NCBI RefSeq assembly: GCF_000373645.1
Contig: NZ_KB892014.1
Coordinates: 1 to 64,000, forward strand
DNA: 64,000 nt
DNA from: Streptomyces sp. ATexAB-D23
GTDB taxonomy: Bacteria > Actinomycetota > Actinomycetes > Streptomycetales > Streptomycetaceae
Direction of reading: 5' to 3'
In this document: positions 59,900-64,000 of the stretch, one piece after another
Layout of the letters: each line of letters starts with the position of its first letter
How positions within the stretch are numbered: the first letter of the stretch is position 1
Notes under the pieces: model-generated
What the model was told of the DNA's origin: nothing
Database searches by the model: none
Seen by the model: only the letters and a program-made list of their open reading frames with translations
Position numbers and translations under genes: made by a program

Positions 59900-61860
59900 C
59901 AGAGCGCAGCGCAACGACCGGAACCACCGGCGGGACCGGATCCACCGGGGCTACCGGATCCACCGGCGGGACCGGATCCACCGGGGCGCCCACGCGGCGG
60001 CTCACCACCGCCCAGGCACTGATCGCCTTCCTGGCCCGCCAGTACACCGAGCGCGACGGCCACCGCCACCGGCTGATCGCCGCGACCTGGGGCATCTTCG
60101 GCCACGGCAACGTCGCGGGCATTGGCCAGGCGCTCCTGGAGACCGGCCCCGCCATGCCCTACCTCCAGGGCCGCAACGAGCAGTCCATGGTGCACGCGGC
60201 CGTCGGATACGCCCGCCAGTCGGGCCGGCTGTCCGCGCAGGCCGTGACCACCTCCATCGGCCCCGGCGCCACCAACCTCGTCACCGGCGCCGCCCTCGCC
60301 ACCGTCAACCACCTGCCGGTCCTGCTGCTGCCCGGTGACACCTTCGCGACCCGCCCCGCCGACCCCGTGCTCCAGCAGCTGGAGGTGCCGTTCGCGGGCG
60401 ACGTCTCCGTCAACGACTGCCTGCGCCCCGTCTCCCGCTACTTCGACCGCGTCACCCGCCCCGAGGCCCTGATCCCGGCCGCGCTGCACGCCATGCGGGT
60501 CCTCGCCGACCCGGCGGAGACCGGCGCGGTCACACTCGCGCTGCCCCAGGACGTACAGGCCGAGGCGCACGACTGGCCGGAGGAGTTCTTCGCCGAGCGC
60601 GTCTGGCACGTACGCCGCCCCGCCCCCGACCCGCACGAACTCGACCGGGCTGCCTCGGCGGTGCGTGCCGCCCGCAGGCCGCTGATCGTCGCGGGCGGCG
60701 GGGTCCACCACAGCGCCGCCGAGGAGGCACTCGCCGCGTTCGCCGACGCCACCCGCATCCCCGTCGCCTCCACCCAGGCCGGCAAGGGTTCCCTGCGCCA
60801 CGACCACCCCGCCGACATCGGCGGCATCGGCCACACCGGCACCGCCACCGCCGACGACCTGGCCCGCACCGCCGACCTCGTCATCGGGACCGGCACCCGC
60901 TTCACCGACTTCACGACCGCCTCCGCGACCCTCTTCCAGAACCCGGACGTCCGTTTCCTCGGCGTCAACATCACCGGTTTTGACGCCCACAAGCTCGCCG
61001 CGCTCCCGCTCGTCGCCGATGCCCGCACCGCCCTGGAAGCCCTCACCGCAGCCCTGGCCGGGCACCGCACGGACCCCGCGTACGAGGCCGAGTACACCGG
61101 GGCCAAGGACCGCTGGGAGCGGCGCGTCGACACCGCCTACGCCACCCCCGACCCCCGGGCCCGCCCCACCCAGACCCAGGTCCTCGGCCTTCTGGACGAG
61201 CTGGTCACCGACGACGACATCCTCATCAACGCGGCCGGTTCCCTCCCCGGTGACCTGCACAAACTCTGGCGGACCCGCTCCCCGCGCCAGTACCACGTGG
61301 AGTACGGCTACTCCTGCATGGGCTACGAGATCCCGGCCGCGATCGGTGTCCAGCTCGCCGCCCCGGGCCGCCCCGTCTGGGCGCTCGTCGGCGACGGCAC
61401 CTACCTGATGAACCCGACCGAGATCGTGACCGCCGTTCAGGAGGACCTGCCCGTCAAGCTCGTCGTCCTCCAGAACCACGGATACGCGTCGATCGGCGGC
61501 CTCTCCGAGTCCACCGGCGGGGAACGCTTCGGTACGGCCTACCGCCACCGCGCCGCGGACACCCGCTTCACCGGGCCCCCGCTCCCCGTCGACCTCGCCG
61601 CCAACGCCGCCTCGCTCGGCATGCGGGTGCTGCGCGCCGGGACGGTGGGCGAGCTGCGCGAGGCCCTGGCCGAGGCCCGCGCGGCGGACCGGCCCGTCTG
61701 TGTGCATGTGGAGACCGAAACACCTGGTGCGGGACAGGGGCCCCCGGACGCACAGGCGTGGTGGGATGTCCCCGTGGCCGAGACGGCCACCCGCCCCGCG
61801 GCGGTCGCAGCACGGAAAGAGTACGAACGCCACAGCGCCGACCGACGCCGTCACCTCTGA
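59896..61860 (+). CDS. iolD: THcHDO hydrolase IolD
   Basis: 654 residues, ThDP-dependent enzyme opening the 3D-(3,5/4)-trihydroxycyclohexane-1,2-dione ring to 5-deoxy-glucuronate. PYR domain with GRNEQSMVHAAVGYAR (catalytic Glu), then WGIFGHGNVAGIG ahead of it, central domain VIGTGTRFTDF and PP domain with VGDGTYLMNPTEI (near 500) ending VVLQNHGYASIGGLS. Residues about 7-32 are a Thr/Gly tract (GTGSTGATGSTGG) encoded by a 36-base tandem repeat and absent from typical IolD. Coupled to iolB; mmsA follows 12 bases later. Confidence 0.94.
   Translation: MTERSATTGTTGGTGSTGATGSTGGTGSTGAPTRRLTTAQALIAFLARQYTERDGHRHRLIAATWGIFGHGNVAGIGQALLETGPAMPYLQGRNEQSMVHAAVGYARQSGRLSAQAVTTSIGPGATNLVTGAALATVNHLPVLLLPGDTFATRPADPVLQQLEVPFAGDVSVNDCLRPVSRYFDRVTRPEALIPAALHAMRVLADPAETGAVTLALPQDVQAEAHDWPEEFFAERVWHVRRPAPDPHELDRAASAVRAARRPLIVAGGGVHHSAAEEALAAFADATRIPVASTQAGKGSLRHDHPADIGGIGHTGTATADDLARTADLVIGTGTRFTDFTTASATLFQNPDVRFLGVNITGFDAHKLAALPLVADARTALEALTAALAGHRTDPAYEAEYTGAKDRWERRVDTAYATPDPRARPTQTQVLGLLDELVTDDDILINAAGSLPGDLHKLWRTRSPRQYHVEYGYSCMGYEIPAAIGVQLAAPGRPVWALVGDGTYLMNPTEIVTAVQEDLPVKLVVLQNHGYASIGGLSESTGGERFGTAYRHRAADTRFTGPPLPVDLAANAASLGMRVLRAGTVGELREALAEARAADRPVCVHVETETPGAGQGPPDAQAWWDVPVAETATRPAAVAARKEYERHSADRRRHL
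59925..59986. repeat. Tandem repeat inside iolD
   Basis: A 26-base block beginning CACCGGCGGGACCGGATCCA occurs at 59925-59950 and again at 59961-59986 (period 36). It encodes the Thr/Gly tract at the IolD N-terminus. Confidence 0.8.
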
Positions 61861-61872
61861 AGGAGCCGCAGC

Positions 61873-63372
61873 ATGAAGACCGTGAACCACTGGATCGGTG
61901 GCAAGACCGTCGAGGGCACGTCGGGCACGTACGGCCCGGTGACCGACCCGGCCACCGGCGCCGTCACCACCCGGGTCGCGTTCGCCTCCCCGGACGAGGT
62001 GGACACGGCGGTGGCCGCCGCCAAGGACGCGTACACGACGTGGCGCTCCTCATCGCTGTCCGCCCGCACGGGGATCCTGTTCCGCTACCACGCACTGCTG
62101 GACGCCCACCGGGACGAGATCGCCGCGCTCATCACCGCCGAGCACGGCAAGGTGCACTCGGACGCGCTCGGCGAGGTCGCGCGCGGCCTGGAGATCGTCG
62201 AACTTGCCTGCGGGATCACCACCCAGCTCAAGGGCGAGCTGTCCACCCAGGTCTCCAACCGGGTCGACGTCTCATCGATCCGGCAGCCGATCGGCGTCGT
62301 CGCGGGCATCACCCCGTTCAACTTCCCGGCCATGGTGCCGATGTGGATGTTCCCGCTGGCCATCGCCTGCGGCAACACGTTCGTGCTCAAGCCCAGCGAG
62401 AAGGACCCCTCCGCCGCCAACCTGCTGGCCGAGCTGGCCGCCGAGGCCGGTCTGCCGGACGGCGTGCTGAACGTCCTGCACGGCGACAGGGTTGCCGTCG
62501 ACGCCCTCCTGAACCACCCGGACATCGCGGCCGTCTCCTTCGTCGGCTCGACCCCCATCGCCCGCCACATCCACGCCACCGCCTCCGCCAACGGCAAGCG
62601 CGTCCAGGCGCTCGGCGGCGCGAAGAACCACATGCTGGTCCTGCCCGACGCGGATCTCGACGCCGCCGCCGACGCCGCGGTCTCCGCCGCGTACGGCTCG
62701 GCCGGGGAGCGCTGCATGGCGATCTCCGCGGTCGTCGCCGTGGGCGCGATCGGCGACGAGCTGGTCGCCCGGATCAAGGAGCGGGCCGCGAAGATCAAAA
62801 TCGGCCCCGGCACCGACCCGGCCTCCGAGATGGGCCCGCTGATCACCGCCGCCCACCGCGACAAGGTCGCCTCCTACGTGACCGGCGCCGCCGCCCAGGG
62901 CGCCGAAGTGGTCCTGGACGGCACCGGATTCACCGTCGACGGCTTCGAGGACGGCCACTGGATCGGCCTCTCGCTCCTCGACCACGTCTCCACCGACTCC
63001 GACGCGTACAAGGACGAGATCTTCGGCCCGGTCCTGTGCGTGCTGCGCGTCGGCACGTACGAGGAGGGCGTCGCCCTCATGAACGCCTCGCCGTTCGGCA
63101 ACGGCACCGCGATCTTCACCCGCGACGGCGGCGCCGCCCGCCGCTTCCAACTGGAGATCGAGGCCGGCATGGTCGGCGTCAACGTGCCGATCCCGGTCCC
63201 GGTGGGCTACCACTCCTTCGGCGGCTGGAAGGACTCCCTCTTCGGCGACCACCACATCTACGGCAACGACGGCGTGCACTTCTACACCCGCGGCAAGGTC
63301 ACCACGACCCGCTGGCCCGACCCGGCCGACACCCCGGCGGGCGTGGACCTGGGCTTCCCCAGGAACCACTGA
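61873..63372 (+). CDS. mmsA: Methylmalonate-semialdehyde dehydrogenase (IolA/MmsA)
   Basis: 499 residues, CoA-acylating aldehyde dehydrogenase converting malonate (or methylmalonate) semialdehyde to acetyl-CoA (propionyl-CoA). Visible: GVVAGITPFNFPAMVPMWMFP near 140, FVGSTPIARHIH, GAKNHMLVLPDADLD and the catalytic Cys in SAGERCMAIS (near 281). The general-base Glu of ordinary aldehyde dehydrogenases is replaced at GAKNH, as is usual for this CoA-dependent subfamily. GAAGGAG lies ahead of the ATG. It is the last enzyme of the inositol operon, followed by two hairpins. Confidence 0.95.
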   Translation: MKTVNHWIGGKTVEGTSGTYGPVTDPATGAVTTRVAFASPDEVDTAVAAAKDAYTTWRSSSLSARTGILFRYHALLDAHRDEIAALITAEHGKVHSDALGEVARGLEIVELACGITTQLKGELSTQVSNRVDVSSIRQPIGVVAGITPFNFPAMVPMWMFPLAIACGNTFVLKPSEKDPSAANLLAELAAEAGLPDGVLNVLHGDRVAVDALLNHPDIAAVSFVGSTPIARHIHATASANGKRVQALGGAKNHMLVLPDADLDAAADAAVSAAYGSAGERCMAISAVVAVGAIGDELVARIKERAAKIKIGPGTDPASEMGPLITAAHRDKVASYVTGAAAQGAEVVLDGTGFTVDGFEDGHWIGLSLLDHVSTDSDAYKDEIFGPVLCVLRVGTYEEGVALMNASPFGNGTAIFTRDGGAARRFQLEIEAGMVGVNVPIPVPVGYHSFGGWKDSLFGDHHIYGNDGVHFYTRGKVTTTRWPDPADTPAGVDLGFPRNH

Positions 63373-63383
63373 CGCACATCTCC

Positions 63384-63407
63384 GGGCCGGGGCCGACGCC
63401 CCGGCCC
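63384..63407. terminator. Terminator hairpin 1 after mmsA
   Basis: GGGCCGGGGC pairs perfectly with GCCCCGGCCC around a CGAC loop, 11 bases after the mmsA stop. Confidence 0.85.
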
Positions 63408-63442
63408 GTGATGTCCCCGGCCCGGCTCCAGTTCACCGCGAC

Positions 63443-63475
63443 CGCAGGGCCGCTCCCCCCGGAAGCGGCCCTGCG
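63443..63475. terminator. Terminator hairpin 2 (shared with leftward gene)
   Basis: CGCAGGGCCGCT pairs perfectly with AGCGGCCCTGCG around a 9-base loop. It lies just before the stop of the convergent membrane-protein gene and could serve both directions. Confidence 0.8.
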
Positions 63476-63491
63476 GGACTCGGGGGAGAGG

Positions 63492-64000
63492 TCAGCTCCC
63501 GGCCGTACGCGCCTCGTCCTCGACCATCCGCTCCATCGGCGCGACCGCGATCCGGCCCGAGACGACGAACGCCAGCACCATCGAGGCCACCAGGATCACG
63601 GTCCCGGCCCACACCATCGTCTCGACCGGCACGGTGTACGCGCCCACGGCCCGCACCGCGCACTCGGCGAGCAGCGCCCCGCCCCACACCGCCGAGAACC
63701 GGGTCTCGGCCCGCCGGAACGCCGACGAACCGGCCGAAAGCCGTTCCCAGGCCGCAGTCTTGGACGCCTCACCACGCGTCAGCCACGGGCGCAGTGCTGC
63801 CGTCATCATCGGCCGCCCCCGCAACGCGGTCAGCAGGAACGCCAGGCCGATGGTGCTGCTCACCGCGCTGTCCTTGAGGAGCAGCAGCCGCGGATCACCG
63901 GCCACCAGGCCCAGCAGCAGCGAGACCACGTTGACCGACACCATCAGCGCGGCAAGCGCGTTGAGCCGCCGCTCGCGCACCACGCCCCACACGGTCCGCA
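63492..64000 (-). CDS. VC0807-type integral membrane protein, partial
   Basis: A leftward frame open to the window end (start lies outside). The visible 168 or so residues include ERRLNALAALMVSVNVVSLLLGLVAGDPRLLLLKDSAVSSTIGLAFLLTALRGRPMM and later helices (MVWAGTVILVASMVLAFVV), giving four or so membrane segments. The LKDS and RPMM motifs match the VC0807 / septation-protein-A-like family of unknown function. The reading frame remains open upstream of the first in-frame GTG at 63992, with RT before VWGVVRERR, so the true start is probably beyond 64000. Confidence 0.75.
   Translation of the reverse strand, partial: RTVWGVVRERRLNALAALMVSVNVVSLLLGLVAGDPRLLLLKDSAVSSTIGLAFLLTALRGRPMMTAALRPWLTRGEASKTAAWERLSAGSSAFRRAETRFSAVWGGALLAECAVRAVGAYTVPVETMVWAGTVILVASMVLAFVVSGRIAVAPMERMVEDEARTAGS

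Noticed and set aside
1..64000. CRISPR arrays, tRNA/rRNA genes, prophage or conjugative-element modules
   Set aside because: No regular spaced repeats, cloverleaf-like sequence, integrase, terminase or FtsK/Tra-type gene was found on reading through.

Overview
The window reads as chromosomal DNA of a Streptomyces (or very close actinomycete). It is strongly GC-rich throughout, uses GTG starts freely and has four-base ATGA/GTGA stop-start overlaps inside operons. It carries several Streptomyces hallmarks: a complete conservon (cvnA-B-C-D plus a P450), an XRE/DUF397 pair, PucR, LacI and TetR regulators, many secreted proteins and lipoproteins, and Streptomyces-type hairpin repeats. No rRNA, tRNA, CRISPR array or phage module was seen.

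Layout, left to right. 1-243: N-terminal end of a TnpB-related transposase protein, cut by the window edge. 506-2606: acyl-CoA dehydrogenase and acyl-CoA thioesterase II, reading left, behind a palindromic operator. 3409-7309: conservon operon (kinase-like CvnA, roadblock CvnB, DUF742 CvnC, Ras-like GTPase CvnD, CYP157-like P450 without a normal ExxR). 7662-10264: DMATS-type indole prenyltransferase overlapping a tryptophanase, a small prenyl-indole locus. 10534-14807: PucR regulator divergent from agmatinase/ureohydrolase and a ThDP enzyme. 14928-19988: secreted class A beta-lactamase-like protein, a 166-bp MITE-like inverted repeat, and a fused TMD-NBD-TMD-NBD ABC transporter. 20018-24599: two small secreted proteins, an S37 tripeptidyl aminopeptidase and a Tat-exported GH3 enzyme.

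24882-30103 is a carbohydrate-type catabolic locus: AP2-type isomerase and LacI regulator leftward; Gfo/Idh/MocA oxidoreductase, DUF993 protein and second AP2-type isomerase rightward. The substrate is not readable from sequence. 30166-38302 is accessory: a membrane-anchored protein, two lipoproteins, a GH76 mannanase, a Nep1-like protein, a stand-alone AAA ATPase, the XRE/DUF397 pair, a coupled 46-aa/112-aa pair and a short ORF or gene remnant. 38301-40085 is an IS200/IS605-type element with divergent tnpA (Y1 transposase) and an apparently intact tnpB. It is followed by a MurG paralogue, a decayed DUF397 pseudogene, a PASTA-like membrane protein and a secreted endonuclease/exonuclease/phosphatase-fold protein.

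44112-48343 returns to housekeeping: VOC protein, RecD2 helicase, citrate synthase. 48990-51861 is a copper-efflux unit (CsoR-type box, copZ, copA). 51902-55061 is a TetR repressor divergent from an MMPL transporter, with two operator-like palindromes between them. 55793-63372 is a myo-inositol catabolic cluster: iolE leftward; iolC, an aldolase-like Cgl0159-family gene, iolB, iolD and mmsA/iolA rightward, mostly coupled by overlaps and ended by two strong hairpins. The right edge holds a partial VC0807-type membrane protein.

The points most worth following are the conservon/P450/prenyltransferase/tryptophanase run, the LacI/DUF993 pathway, the IS605 TnpB with its probable guide RNA, and several repeats that have entered or terminate coding sequences (tesB, the beta-lactamase-like gene, iolC, iolD).
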